In this document: positions 17,329 to 27,001 of the stretch, one piece after another
How positions within the stretch are numbered: position 1 is the first letter of the stretch
Layout of the letters: every line of letters begins with the position of its first letter
NCBI RefSeq assembly: GCF_016772475.1
Contig: NZ_CP068595.1
Coordinates: 1,674,001 to 1,738,000 of the forward strand
Direction of reading: 5' to 3'
Source: Paenibacillus sonchi
GTDB taxonomy: Bacteria; Bacillota; Bacilli; Paenibacillales; Paenibacillaceae
DNA: 64,000 nt
Position numbers and translations under genes: made by a program
The notes under the pieces: model-generated
Databases searched by the model: none
What the model was told of the DNA's origin: nothing
What the model saw: only the letters and a program-made list of their open reading frames with translations

Positions 17329-19054
17329 ACACCTGATGGATATAGAAGGTCTTTTTTACATACTCAATAACTTCTTCTGAAGTTTTCATAGATAGAACGG
17401 CCTCTTTAACGCTTGTTGCATGTTCATTTGTCAGCTCTTTGATTTGTGCACGTGCCGGAAGGATTGAGGTTGCACTCATGGAGAACTCATCAAGCCCTAA
17501 ACTAACCAGGAGAGGAATGGCAATCGGGTCGCCTGCCATTTCTCCACACATCCCAACCCACTTTCCTTCTTTATGCGCCGCATCAATGACCATTGAAACC
17601 AGCCGTAAAATCGCTGGATTATAGGGTTGATACAAATAGGATACACGTTCATTCATACGATCGGCAGCCATGGTATATTGGATCAAATCATTGGTTCCAA
17701 TGCTAAAGAAGTCAACCTCTTTGGCAAATTGATCCGCCATTACAGCTGTAGACGGAATTTCAACCATCATGCCGATTTCAATGTTATCCGCTGCTTTTAC
17801 GCCACTGGCAGCAAGCTTTTCTTTTTCTTCCATAAGAATGGCTTTGGCTTCCCTGAATTCAGAAACTGTTGCAATCATAGGGAACATGATTTTCAGGTTT
17901 CCATAGCTGCCAGCACGTAATAATGCACGTAATTGTGTACGGAAAATATCCTGTTCCTCCAGGCATAAACGAATCGCTCTAAAGCCTAAAAACGGGTTCA
18001 TTTCTTTCGGCAGATTTAAGTAGTGCAGCTCTTTATCTCCACCGATGTCCAGCGTACGGACAACAACCGGCTTTCCGTCCATTTTTTCAAGCACGGTTTT
18101 ATAAGCATTAAATTGCTCTTCCTCTGTCGGAAGCCGGTCTCTGCCCATGTAAAGGAACTCCGTACGATACAGCCCTACCGCTTCTCCGCCATTGTCCAGC
18201 ACCCCTTTAACATCAGCCGGTGTACCGATGTTTGCGGCCAGTTCGACATGCACGCCATCTTTAGTCACCGTCGGCTCATGAACTACATTCGCCCACTGTG
18301 CTCTCTGCGCTTCGTATTTTACTTTTTTCGTTTCATATAGAGCAATGACTTCTAATGACGGGTCAATGATGACTTCACCTTCCAAACCGTCAACAATGAC
18401 CATCATCCCGTTTTCAATCATTGAAACAGCTTGTTTTGTACCTACGACAGCGGGGATTTCCATGGAGCGGGCCATGATCGCCGAATGGGAAGTGCGGCCC
18501 CCGATGTCTGTCGTAAAGCCTTTCACATATCGGCGGTTTAGCTGCGCAGTATCTGAAGGGGTTAAGTCCACGGCGATGATAACGACTTCTTCGGAAATCA
18601 AGCTGGGATCGGGAATTTGGACCCCTAGTAAATGCGCGGTCACACGTTTCGTTACATCACGGATGTCTTTTGCGCGTTCCCTCATATATTCGTTTTCCAT
18701 GGATTCCAACATTGAAACAAACTTATCAGCCGATTCTTTCAATGCAAATTCAGCATTTACTCCTTCGGTACTAATATTATCGACAACCGGATTTAATAGT
18801 TCCGGGTCATTTAAAACCAATAACTGAGCAATGAGAATTTCCGCTTTATCAGCACCCAGCTCACGGTTTACGTGTTCTATAATTTTTTCAAGTTCTGTTT
18901 TTGACTGGATGATTGCTTGCTTTAATCGCTGTTTCTCAGCTTCCTTATCATTGACATTCTTCTTTACGATTTGAAGTTCCGGCTCCTCCAGACGGTATGC
19001 TTTGGCGATCGCTATACCGGCTGAGGCACCGATTCCTTTCAAATGATTTCGCAT
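17327..19054 (-). CDS. ptsI: Phosphoenolpyruvate-protein phosphotransferase (PTS Enzyme I)
   Basis: General PTS Enzyme I, 575 residues: takes phosphate from PEP and passes it to HPr in the cytoplasm. The phospho-histidine motif [12 protein letters not shown] is near residue 190, the PEP-binding region includes [20 protein letters not shown], and MCGEMAGDP and [17 protein letters not shown] follow. It is full length. The start overlaps the HPr gene by 16 bp, with GGAAGGG upstream, implying translational coupling. It is the last gene of the lactose/cellobiose-type PTS operon, which is unusual because ptsHI normally form a separate housekeeping operon; a second EI elsewhere is likely. Confidence 0.95.
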   Translation of the reverse strand: MRNHLKGIGASAGIAIAKAYRLEEPELQIVKKNVNDKEAEKQRLKQAIIQSKTELEKIIEHVNRELGADKAEILIAQLLVLNDPELLNPVVDNISTEGVNAEFALKESADKFVSMLESMENEYMRERAKDIRDVTKRVTAHLLGVQIPDPSLISEEVVIIAVDLTPSDTAQLNRRYVKGFTTDIGGRTSHSAIMARSMEIPAVVGTKQAVSMIENGMMVIVDGLEGEVIIDPSLEVIALYETKKVKYEAQRAQWANVVHEPTVTKDGVHVELAANIGTPADVKGVLDNGGEAVGLYRTEFLYMGRDRLPTEEEQFNAYKTVLEKMDGKPVVVRTLDIGGDKELHYLNLPKEMNPFLGFRAIRLCLEEQDIFRTQLRALLRAGSYGNLKIMFPMIATVSEFREAKAILMEEKEKLAASGVKAADNIEIGMMVEIPSTAVMADQFAKEVDFFSIGTNDLIQYTMAADRMNERVSYLYQPYNPAILRLVSMVIDAAHKEGKWVGMCGEMAGDPIAIPLLVSLGLDEFSMSATSILPARAQIKELTNEHATSVKEAVLSMKTSEEVIEYVKKTFYIHQV

Positions 19055-19320
19055 GGTTCGCCGAGCCCTTCCTTTTTCAAAGCTTCTTCAATCCCTTGGA
19101 TCGCCTCATCCGCATCGGAACCAGCCGCAGCAATTTGAATTTGAGCTCCTTGCGGAACCCCCAAAGACATCACGCCCACAATCGATTTCAGGTTAACGGT
19201 CCGGCCGTTATATTCGATGTTCATCTCCGTATTATATTTGCTTGCAGCTTGAACTAAGATTGACGCCGGACGCGTGTGTATTCCCAACTCATCAATTACA
19301 GTAAATGTTTTTTTCACCAT
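19039..19320 (-). CDS. ptsH: HPr family phosphocarrier protein
   Basis: A 93-residue phosphocarrier that accepts phosphate from EI and gives it to the IIA domain. The active His is in GIHTRPAS (about residue 15), and the regulatory Ser region [13 protein letters not shown] (Ser about 46) is present, so it could be a target of HprK. A short C-terminal extension ([12 protein letters not shown]) overlaps the EI start. GAGGAGA precedes the ATG. It may be a dedicated HPr for this operon. Confidence 0.95.
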   Translation of the reverse strand: MVKKTFTVIDELGIHTRPASILVQAASKYNTEMNIEYNGRTVNLKSIVGVMSLGVPQGAQIQIAAAGSDADEAIQGIEEALKKEGLGEPCEII

Positions 19321-19358
19321 AGTTTCCGTCTCCTCTTTCTATACAACTCATCACTTTT

Positions 19359-20000
19359 TTAACTCAACTTATATATTCTTCTAAATTTAAATAGCATTTT
19401 TCCGAGCAGTACAGTTCCCGGCCCCGTTAACGCAAAGGCGATCACCGTTCCGATCCCCACGATCCCGCCGAACAAGAATCCACTGCTTAAAAAGACGGCA
19501 TCTGCGCCGATTCTGCCGAAAGCATACCTCAATCCGAATTTTGACTCCATATATCGCAAAACAGCGTCTATGGCATACATGCCGTTGCCAAAATTCATCA
19601 ACAATACATAAGTGATGGAGAAACAAAAGTTAGCCAGGATGACAATGACTATTTTTGTGAATAGCGATAAATCCGTCAGCTCCATATTGGCAATAAACGG
19701 ATGAATCCAGTTAATCAAGGGCCCGACCAAAAAGGAATACATGACGGATGAAAAACCGATCGATTTTCGATTCAGCAATAGACCCGCAGCCAGAAAAACA
19801 ATGCTTATGCAAAAGCTTGCAAGACCGACACTAACTCCGAGACTTTTATGCAATCCATCCAACAAAACCGTTAAGGTATCGGACCCTATATTGCACTCGA
19901 TAAATAAATTAACGGCTAGAGCGCTTAACGCCGTGGCGACGACCACAACCAGCAATCGTCCGCCAAATTTCCTTAGGGCCGGGAATTTGCGCAACCTCAA
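19359..20000 (-). CDS. YczE/YyaS/YitT family membrane protein
   Basis: A polytopic protein of about 213 residues with five or six hydrophobic segments, resembling the YczE/YitT (DUF161-like) family. Marks are NLFIECNIGSDTLTVLLDGL, NFGNGMYAIDAVL and GIGTVIAFALTGPGTVLLG. I favour a TTG start at 20000 that overlaps the GH1 stop codon (TTGA) with GGAG 10 nt upstream; an in-frame ATG at 20042 lies inside the GH1 gene with a poor ribosome site. It sits between GH1 and HPr genes, so it is part of the PTS operon. Transport or membrane role unknown. Confidence 0.8.
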   Translation of the reverse strand: MRLRKFPALRKFGGRLLVVVVATALSALAVNLFIECNIGSDTLTVLLDGLHKSLGVSVGLASFCISIVFLAAGLLLNRKSIGFSSVMYSFLVGPLINWIHPFIANMELTDLSLFTKIVIVILANFCFSITYVLLMNFGNGMYAIDAVLRYMESKFGLRYAFGRIGADAVFLSSGFLFGGIVGIGTVIAFALTGPGTVLLGKMLFKFRRIYKLS

Positions 20001-21435
20001 TCTAAGTTTTCTCCATTGGAAGCGATCACTTTTTGCATCCAAGAAAAACTGTCTTTTTTGAGACGCTTTTTACTACCGTTGCCGTGATCATCCTGGTCGA
20101 CGTAAATAAATCCGTAGCGTTTGCTCATTTCCGAGGAAGAACAGCTAATAATATCAATTGGGCCCCAAGCATAATAACCTCTTAAATCCACCCCGTCTTT
20201 AATGGCCTCTTTCATTTGCTCAATATGGGCCCGGTAATAGTCAACCCGGTAGGGATCATGGATGGAACCGTCTTCTTCCAAGGTGTCATGGTAACCGATC
20301 CCGTTTTCCGTGATATAAATAGGGCACTGATACCGGTCATAAAACAGGTTGAGAAAAGTGCGCAGACCGATCGGATCAATCGTCCATCCCCAAGGGTTGG
20401 CCGGAAGCTCGGTATTGCGGTAAGGTCCCGTTTTGTTTTTCATGCTTTCCGCATCGTAAATGCGGGTATAGTAGTAGGAGAAGGACATAAAGTCCGCCGT
20501 ATTTTTCAGTGCCTCTTCATCGCCCTCTGCAAATTCGACAGTGATGTTATTGTCGGCGAAATAACGGAAAGCATAACCCGGATAATATCCGCGAAGCAGA
20601 ATATCGGAGAAAAAGTACTCCATTTGATTTCTGCGCACGGTGGCAAAGATGTCTTCCGGCCGGCAGGTAGCCGGATAAGCCGGTCCCCCACACAGCATCA
20701 TCCCGATTTGCAAATTTGGATCCAGACTTTTGGCATATTTCGTGATCAGGCCGCAGGCAACAAACTCATGATGCAAGGCTTGGTATTTGGCGGAGGCCAA
20801 ATCCTCCACCACATCCTCCGCAATGCCCAGGTGGTTGAAGGATTCATGATCAATCAAATTGATTTGATTAACAATAATCCAATATTTCACTTTTTTATGA
20901 TACCGGTCAAAAACCACTTGGCCGAAGCGGACAAATAAATCTATCAACTCTCTGGAGTACCACCCTTTATAAGCCGTTGTTAAATGAAGCGGCATTTCAT
21001 AATGGGACAGGGTGAGCATCGGCTCCATGCCGTTCGCTATAATCTCGTCGATCAGGTCATCATAAAATTTCAAGCCTGCTTCATTAGGCTGAGCTTCGTC
21101 GCCATTCGGAAAAATTCTTGTCCAGTTAATCGAGGTGCGGAAGGTTTTGAGTCCCAGTTCCCCTAACATTTTCAAGTCTTCTTTATAGGTGTGATAGAAA
21201 TCAATTCCCCAACGTTTCGGGAAAATCCGGCCTTCGCTTTTAATGGCTTCTTTAATATAGTCCGTAGTCAGCTCCAAATTCGACTTCTTATCTAAAGGAA
21301 TGCCATCCAAATATTCATTAATATCTGCTACGCTTAAGCCTTTTCCGTCCACATTGTAAGCACCTTCGAGTTGATTGGCGGCAACGGCTCCCCCCATAAA
21401 AAATCAGAGGGGAATCCTGTTGGAATGGTCTTCAT
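19997..21435 (-). CDS. GH1 family 6-phospho-beta-glycosidase (frameshifted near start)
   Basis: Cytoplasmic GH1 TIM-barrel enzyme of about 479 residues, placed to cleave the phospho-sugar delivered by the adjacent PTS. The nucleophile motif YITENGIGYHD is present, and a phosphate-binding signature (SEMSKRYGFIYVD) marks a 6-phospho substrate. The acid/base motif, normally NE, reads VNQINLI: Gln replaces Glu (plus strand 20874-20882), as in plant myrosinases. The frame breaks in a run of six C (21390-21395); a seventh gives the usual FLWGGAVAANQLEGAY. The true start is the ATG at 21435 after AAAGGAAG. Confidence 0.9.
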
Positions 21436-21463
21436 TTTATTACTTCCTTTCATTATTTATTGA

Positions 21464-21811
21464 TTATTTATTGATCATTTCCAGTTGGGTCAGTCTGTGA
21501 TTAACGCTCTCGAAAATATCAATTAACCGCTTGGCAATATTAATTTCACTATAAATTGTCATTAACGTGTCTTGCGCATGGGCAAATAAAACGGAGTACT
21601 CACCTTTTGCTCCTTCGGTTTCTTTTTGGATGCAATTCGTTTGCACGCGATGAGCGATGACAATTTCCGCGTTGGCTAATTTCATCTTCTCCTTAGCCCC
21701 GGCAAAGTCGCTTTTTTCAATATCTTTAAGCGCATCCGTACAATGCTTTCTTGCTTCCCCTGCGTGCAAAATGATTTGCATCGCATCTTGAGCCACTTCT
21801 TCAGAAGTCAT
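21464..21811 (-). CDS. PTS lactose/cellobiose-specific IIA component
   Basis: A 115-residue all-helical IIA of the Lac family. The phosphorylated His is in LFAHAQDTLM, and the N-terminal part AMQIILHAGEARKHCTDAL is typical. It would accept phosphate from HPr and pass it to the IIB encoded upstream. It lies 20 bp after IIC and just before the GH1 gene in one operon. Confidence 0.92.
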   Translation of the reverse strand: MTSEEVAQDAMQIILHAGEARKHCTDALKDIEKSDFAGAKEKMKLANAEIVIAHRVQTNCIQKETEGAKGEYSVLFAHAQDTLMTIYSEINIAKRLIDIFESVNHRLTQLEMINK

Positions 21812-21831
21812 AATAAAGTCTCCTTAATAGA

Positions 21832-23061
21832 TTAATTAGCTTGCGGCAATTCTTTTTCAAGTTCTTGTTTTTCATAGGTTTTGAAAAATGGATACCAAAT
21901 CAGTGTAGCTACCGCGACGCAGATAAGCATCAAAATAATACCTGTGACAGTCCCTGTCGTAATCCACGTGGAGATCGGAAAAGGAACATACCACAGATCG
22001 AAGATCACTTTCGGGGTGGAGCCGAAAGGAATGACTTTCGTCCCTATCCAAACGAGCGCTGGCAAGATGATCCCTAAAATCCACATCGGCAGCATCAATA
22101 AGGGGTTCCATACGATCGAACCGAATACCAAAGGCTCGTTGATATTAAAGATGGAGGGTATAAAGCTTGCCCGGCCCAGCGCTTTTAGCTTGGTGCTTTT
22201 AGAGAACGCATGCATAATAACCAGGGGCAACGTACAGCCCACACCGCCTACAAACAAATATGCGGAAAAAATGGTTTCAGACGTTACGAGATTATGCGCC
22301 CCCATGGTTGCATTTGCTGTGATGGCTGCCAGAAAAATCGGTTTGGTGACCGGGGTTAACACCCAACTGGATATTCCCATCGAATATAGGAAACAGTAAA
22401 TAAATATAATCAGCATGAATCCCCAAGGCGTCTCCACCACATTGGCCAACGGCATAAAGATATTTAAAATGATGTTGTATATATCAATATGAACGATATC
22501 GACCAACAGCCAGGCTGTAACCAAAGTGATTCCGATGGGGAGCATGGAATCAAACCAGGCTCTGACAAAGTCCGGGATGACGGAATCCTCTTTGAAAAAT
22601 GAGAATTTTCCGAACAGACTCATAATATATCCGGTGAAAAGAGCGGCGATGATGGCAACGAACATGCCTCCGCTTCCCAATGAACTATGCGAAAAACCGA
22701 CTGCACCGTCTTTGACAACCTGAGGAGTAATGATCATCAGAAATACAATCAAACTGGTGCATCCAGCGATAAAGCGCTGCTTTCTTAACTTCTTTTTCTC
22801 CATCAAATTAAACGGAATCAGGAAGGAAATCAACAGCGAAAGCATTCCCATCGTCCATCCAAACAGAACCCAAAAATTGGGGTAATTTTTGATCTGATAG
22901 ACATCGCCGGGGATGGTGAGCAGGCAAAATACCGATCCCAGAAGAATGAAAGGCAATAGTTGCATGACCGAATCCTTGAGCGTAATGATCCATACATTGT
23001 TATTGACTTTATTCATCTTCGGAGAAAAGTCGTTTTTCAGCCATTCCATTAATTTATTCAT
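21832..23061 (-). CDS. PTS lactose/cellobiose-specific IIC permease
   Basis: A 409-residue membrane channel of the PTS Lac/cellobiose family (IIC_2 type), with about ten hydrophobic segments. The NEPLVFGSIVWNPLLMLP block is the conserved sugar-site signature (NEP), and WVLTPVTKPIFLAAI precedes it. It transports and hands over the sugar for phosphorylation by IIB. The beta-glucoside type is suggested by the GH1 partner, but the substrate is not shown. Confidence 0.92.
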   Translation of the reverse strand: MNKLMEWLKNDFSPKMNKVNNNVWIITLKDSVMQLLPFILLGSVFCLLTIPGDVYQIKNYPNFWVLFGWTMGMLSLLISFLIPFNLMEKKKLRKQRFIAGCTSLIVFLMIITPQVVKDGAVGFSHSSLGSGGMFVAIIAALFTGYIMSLFGKFSFFKEDSVIPDFVRAWFDSMLPIGITLVTAWLLVDIVHIDIYNIILNIFMPLANVVETPWGFMLIIFIYCFLYSMGISSWVLTPVTKPIFLAAITANATMGAHNLVTSETIFSAYLFVGGVGCTLPLVIMHAFSKSTKLKALGRASFIPSIFNINEPLVFGSIVWNPLLMLPMWILGIILPALVWIGTKVIPFGSTPKVIFDLWYVPFPISTWITTGTVTGIILMLICVAVATLIWYPFFKTYEKQELEKELPQAN

Positions 23062-23076
23062 TGTTCTTATCCCCTT

Positions 23077-23403
23077 TTAGCTGTTCAATTCACTCAGCAA
23101 ATCATCCAAGGCTGCTTCCCCATCCAACGTGGAATAGTAAGAGGGCTTCATTAAGAGCACTTTGACATCGGTATCTTTGGTAAGTTCCTCGATGTCATCC
23201 ATAATATACGCCAAGTGGGGGCCGACCAATAAAGCATCGATATCATCGATGTAATTTTCGATTTCCGCTTCCCCTCTGGCCTTGATCTCCATATTCAGGT
23301 TTCTCTTTTTAGCGGCCTTGCGAAGATTGGCAGCCATAAAACCGGAACTTGCTCCGGATCCGCAAACTAACAACACGTTTAACGTTTCTTTTATATTTCC
23401 CAT
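23077..23403 (-). CDS. PTS lactose/cellobiose-specific IIB component
   Basis: A 108-residue cytoplasmic IIB with the phospho-cysteine in the P-loop-like motif NVLLVCGSGASSGFMA (Cys about 14). The remaining fold matches IIB-cellobiose proteins (GPHLAYIMDDIEEL). It is the first gene of the operon, 15 bp before IIC, with AGGAGG ahead of the ATG. Confidence 0.92.
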   Translation of the reverse strand: MGNIKETLNVLLVCGSGASSGFMAANLRKAAKKRNLNMEIKARGEAEIENYIDDIDALLVGPHLAYIMDDIEELTKDTDVKVLLMKPSYYSTLDGEAALDDLLSELNS

Positions 23404-23435
23404 GGTAATCCTCCTAGCCTTTATTTATAATGATT

Positions 23436-23449
23436 TGACAGCGCTATCT
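23436..23449. promoter_or_regulatory. cre-like catabolite control site before the PTS operon
   Basis: TGACAGCGCTATCT matches the CcpA-site consensus TGWAARCGYTWNCW at 13 of 14 positions. It lies between the divergent PTS operon and its regulator, consistent with glucose repression. Confidence 0.55.
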
Positions 23450-23541
23450 TTGTTACAACCAAACTATAATACAAACCCTAAAACGGTCTCAAATAAAAAA
23501 CTACACTACTATGGTGCAACATTTTAAGGGAGGAATAATTC

Positions 23542-25449
23542 ATGAAAACGCAGTATATTGATTTAATTAAATATTTAAGCACATATCATAATGAATGGCT
23601 TTCATCACAAGATTTAGCAGATAAATACGGCGTTTCTAAACGTACCGTCAAATCTTATATAAGTGAGATCAATAATATTCATCAAGGATTAATCATATCT
23701 TCCAATAGAGGATATAAAGTCGATACTGATAAAATAAATACATTTCTAACAAACGAAAAAAAAGCAATTCCTCAAACCCAATCTGAAAGAATCGCTTATA
23801 TTCTGAAAAAGCTGGTACACACTAATGAGCCCATTCTTATCTATGATTTAAGCGACGCACTTTTTATCAGCGATTCGACGCTTAGACTTGATTTAAAACT
23901 TATCAAAGAAAAACTTGCCAAAAATAACTTGGAATTGCAGTTGATCAAGGATTATATTGGGTTGCAAGGAAAAGAAAAAGACAAGCGCAAGCTAATGAGC
24001 AGTATCTTGTACGAAGAGGCCAACGGAAGTTTTATTGACATTGATAAAATCAAAGGATTTTATAAAGAGCTAGATATCGATTACATTCGGAAAGTCGTGG
24101 TTGAAACCTTTTCTGCCCATCACTTTTTTACCAATGATTTTTATCTAACCAATGTGATTATCCACATCACCATTGCCTTAGATAGAATGAAGCATGATTT
24201 TCAGTTTTTAAATAAAACCTTGAATTACAATATAGACAACACCGCATATTTAATAGCTAAAGGAATAGCCTCTAAATTAGAATCCTATTTTCATATCCAA
24301 TATTCAGAAGAAGAAATAACGGATTTGGCTCTCTTAATTTCGAGTAACGGAACTAATGTTAACTTTACGCAAATTGAAGTAAGCGACCTGGAAAACATTG
24401 CCGGTAAAGATTGTATTGATTTGGTAAGTGAAATAGCCGTTGACCTGGATAAGTATTACTATATCAGTATCGCCGATTCTGATTTTATTACTCGTTTTAC
24501 ACTACATGTAAAAAACCTTTTAATGAGATTAAAAAATCATCATTCAACGAAAAATCCATTAACGAACACGATCAAAAGAGAATGCCCGCTCATTTATGAT
24601 TGCGCTGTTCATGCTTCACATGTGATTAAAGAACGAACCGGTTATATCATTAGCGATGATGAAATTGCTTATTTAGCTTTTCACCTGGGGTATGCCATTG
24701 AATTGCAACGGCAATCGAACGTAAAAATCTCGTGCACAGTGCTGTTTCCGCTTTACTACAATATGAATGTGCAGATCATCAATAAATTACAGCAGTATTT
24801 TGGCGATGATATTTCGATTCATTCGATTGTAACGGATGAGAGCGATTTGAATCATGCAACAAGTGATTTTATTATTTCTTCCACCCAATTGCATAAGATT
24901 CCGGAAGTGCCCTATGTCGTGATTACCCCATTTTTTATCGAAAGCGACCGGGAAAAAGTATCGGACAAAATATTTGAATTAAAAGAACAGAAAAAGAAAA
25001 ATCAATTTAAGATCAATATCAAATCTTTCTTAGACGAAAGACATTTTTGCAACTCCACAAAACTGTCTGATAAAGAAGGCGTTTTACGTTTTATATGTCA
25101 AATTATGAATCAAGACGGTTATACGGACGATGATTTCTTTTGCAAAATTATGGAACGGGAAGCCATGTCATCTACTGCGTTCGGACACGTTGCTATTCCT
25201 CATGCGATAAAAATGGACTCCCGCAAAACAGGTATGTTCATTTATTTGAATCCAAATGGAATTCAATGGGATACTTCTACCGTGAAAATTGTATTATTAC
25301 TCACCGTAAGCGGAGAGGATCGAAAAATATTCCGCGATGTCTTCGATGCTTTTGCGACCATATTAACGGATGATAAAAATGTTAATCTGTTATCTTCTAT
25401 TCATAGCTTCGATGATTTTATCAATAAATTAACCGCTTGCTGGGAATAA
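23542..25449 (+). CDS. LicR/BglG-type PTS-regulated transcriptional activator
   Basis: A 635-residue multidomain regulator: N-terminal winged HTH domains (SSQDLADKYGVSKRTVKSYI), two PRD modules in the middle, a IIB-like domain with no evident active cysteine, and a C-terminal IIA-type domain with the phospho-His motif FGHVAIPHAIKM. Such proteins (LicR, MtlR, ManR) activate a PTS operon when PRD and IIA histidines have the right phosphorylation state. It is divergent from the PTS operon. GGGAGGA precedes the ATG. The gene is AT-rich compared with its distal neighbours. Confidence 0.88.
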   Translation: MKTQYIDLIKYLSTYHNEWLSSQDLADKYGVSKRTVKSYISEINNIHQGLIISSNRGYKVDTDKINTFLTNEKKAIPQTQSERIAYILKKLVHTNEPILIYDLSDALFISDSTLRLDLKLIKEKLAKNNLELQLIKDYIGLQGKEKDKRKLMSSILYEEANGSFIDIDKIKGFYKELDIDYIRKVVVETFSAHHFFTNDFYLTNVIIHITIALDRMKHDFQFLNKTLNYNIDNTAYLIAKGIASKLESYFHIQYSEEEITDLALLISSNGTNVNFTQIEVSDLENIAGKDCIDLVSEIAVDLDKYYYISIADSDFITRFTLHVKNLLMRLKNHHSTKNPLTNTIKRECPLIYDCAVHASHVIKERTGYIISDDEIAYLAFHLGYAIELQRQSNVKISCTVLFPLYYNMNVQIINKLQQYFGDDISIHSIVTDESDLNHATSDFIISSTQLHKIPEVPYVVITPFFIESDREKVSDKIFELKEQKKKNQFKINIKSFLDERHFCNSTKLSDKEGVLRFICQIMNQDGYTDDDFFCKIMEREAMSSTAFGHVAIPHAIKMDSRKTGMFIYLNPNGIQWDTSTVKIVLLLTVSGEDRKIFRDVFDAFATILTDDKNVNLLSSIHSFDDFINKLTACWE

Positions 25450-25477
25450 ATCTATCTATATAGGAATTGGATTCACT

Positions 25478-25680
25478 TTCTGTGTGATTGCACTTTGTAC
25501 AATAGAAAGCTAAGATTCTTGCGGCGAATCGCATTCTGCTGCAGTTCGTGCAGTAGATTTCTTGATTTGGAGCCAAAAGCGACTTTTTCGCCCGATTCTG
25601 CTGTACAGAGTGCAACAGATTCCATTTTCCCGCTGATTTAAGGATCATCTGTTGCAGAAAGTGCAATTGAATGCTGGCTT
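25478..25680. repeat. Intergenic repeat array with internal short units
   Basis: At least four copies of a unit with core TGCAgnnnGTGCAnnAG occur here, for example GCTGCAGTTCGTGCAGTAG, GCTGTACAGAGTGCAACAG and GTTGCAGAAAGTGCAATTG, with the first (GCACTTTGTACAATAGAAAG) inverted. It fills the gap between the PTS regulator and the MerR gene. No coding potential is seen. Confidence 0.6.
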
Positions 25681-25697
25681 TAGCCCAGTCCGAGCTT

Positions 25698-26066
25698 TTA
25701 ATAATTCTCCCCGCGATAATAGCGCTCAAGCTTGTGCTCCAAGTGGACGAGTTGGGCCTTTTTCTTGTCTATATCGTCCAGCAGGGCTTGTTTCTGGTCC
25801 TGGATGAGCTTGATTCTCTCCGGCAAGGTGGATGTTCCGGCTTTGACCATGTCGTAGTACTTCTTAATCTCCTCAACACTCATTCCGGTTTCACGCAGAC
25901 ACCTAAGAAAAATCAGCCAATTAATCTCGTCATCGGTATACAGCCGATTGTTCTGTTCGTTGCGGACAACCGGATCGAGCAGACCCTTTCTCTCATAAAA
26001 ACGGATTGCCCCTATGTTGAGCCCTACTTTTGCGGCGACTTGTCCTATCGTAAAAATGATGATCAC
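25698..26066 (-). CDS. MerR family transcriptional regulator
   Basis: A 122-residue regulator. The winged HTH (FTIGQVAAKVGLNIGAIRFY, ERKGLL) is followed by a dimerisation coiled coil (ERIKLIQDQKQALLDDIDKK). No metal-binding cysteines are at the C-terminus, so it is more like redox or organic-ligand MerR types such as AdhR/NmlR. Start: GTG at 26066, with AGGA close upstream. It is divergent from an SDR gene whose promoter carries a MerR-style dyad. Confidence 0.87.
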   Translation of the reverse strand: MIIIFTIGQVAAKVGLNIGAIRFYERKGLLDPVVRNEQNNRLYTDDEINWLIFLRCLRETGMSVEEIKKYYDMVKAGTSTLPERIKLIQDQKQALLDDIDKKKAQLVHLEHKLERYYRGENY

Positions 26067-26082
26067 TTCCTGACATTTAGTG

Positions 26083-26113
26083 TTGACCTACACTTAGTGT
26101 AGCATAGTAAGCT
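26083..26113 (+). promoter_or_regulatory. MerR-type promoter/operator before the SDR gene
   Basis: TTGACC (26083-26088) is followed by a perfect dyad CTACAC-TTA-GTGTAG (26088-26102) and a weak -10 (TAAGCT, 26108-26113) with a 19-bp spacer. A dyad inside a stretched spacer is the hallmark of MerR-activated promoters. Confidence 0.6.
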
Positions 26114-26156
26114 ACGAATTGTAGATAGATACTATTCCGCAGAAAGAAGGATAACC

Positions 26157-26866
26157 ATGACAAAAATTGCTTTGGTAACGGGTGCGAATAAAGGGATTGG
26201 ATTCGAAATCGCCAGACAGCTTGGTGAAGCGGGCTGGAAAGTATTGCTTGGCGCACGCAGCATCGAACGGGGGAAGCAGCAGTTGCTGAATTAACCAGCC
26301 AAGGATTGGATGTGGAGTTCCTGCAGATTGACATGACAAGTCTGGAGAGTATTGAACAGGCAGCGGGTACCCTCCGGAACAACTACCCCGGGTTAACACT
26401 TTTAATTAACAATGCAGGTATGCCGGGCGCTTTCTCCAGCTCGTTCAGCAATACTCAGGAAGAGCATTTGCGGGAGGCCTTTGAAGTGAACTTCTTCGGA
26501 ACCTTCCGCTTGAATCAGCGTCTTCTCCCTTTAATTACAGAAAATGAAGGAACGATTGTGAACGTCTCCACCGATATGGCGTCACTGCACTTTATGCACA
26601 ATGCGGAACACGCGCTGAATGCGTTCGACTACAATTCCTCCAAAACGGCAAACAATGCGATGACGGTAGCCATGGCCATAGAATTAAAAAACAGCAAAGC
26701 TCAGGTATTCGCCGTAACTCCGGGGTTTACGAAGACTGACTTAAACGGCAATGCTGAAGGCGGAAAATCCAAAGAAGCCGGGGCAGCGATTATTGTGGGC
26801 TACGCTACGGATGGTAAACGCCACAACGGGGAGTTTTTGGATATTAACGGGGTTTACGCGTGGTAA
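26157..26866 (+). CDS. Short-chain dehydrogenase/reductase (frameshifted)
   Basis: Carbonyl-reductase-like SDR of about 236 residues. TGANKGIG is near residue 8, NNAG near 85, a serine in VNVSTDMASL, and YNSSKTANN supplies YxxxK. The frame breaks in a five-G run (26269-26273); a sixth gives ERGEAAVAELTSQGLDVEF. It resembles the NADPH-dependent aldehyde/ketone reductases often placed beside MerR regulators of the AdhR type, fitting a role against reactive carbonyls; this is inference. Confidence 0.87.
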
Positions 26867-26913
26867 AACAGAACCGCCGCAACCGGCTCCTGCATCTACA
26901 TTACAGGGCTGCC

Positions 26914-26946
26914 AAAAAACCGGGGAAGCCTGTGCTTCCCCGGTTT
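26914..26946 (-). terminator. Intrinsic terminator of the DUF421 gene
   Basis: AACCGGGGAAGC and GCTTCCCCGGTT pair perfectly around a 4-nt loop. On the minus strand it is followed by a T-run (six A at 26914-26919 on the plus strand). It sits between convergent genes. Confidence 0.75.
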
Positions 26947-27001
26947 GTATTGCTGCGCCAGCTGCAAGACTTATTCCGGTTTCCGCTTAACGCTCCCATG
27001 G

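Noticed and set aside
20216..20938. Plus-strand open frame of 240 codons
   Set aside because: It is antisense to the GH1 gene; no start signal or family similarity.
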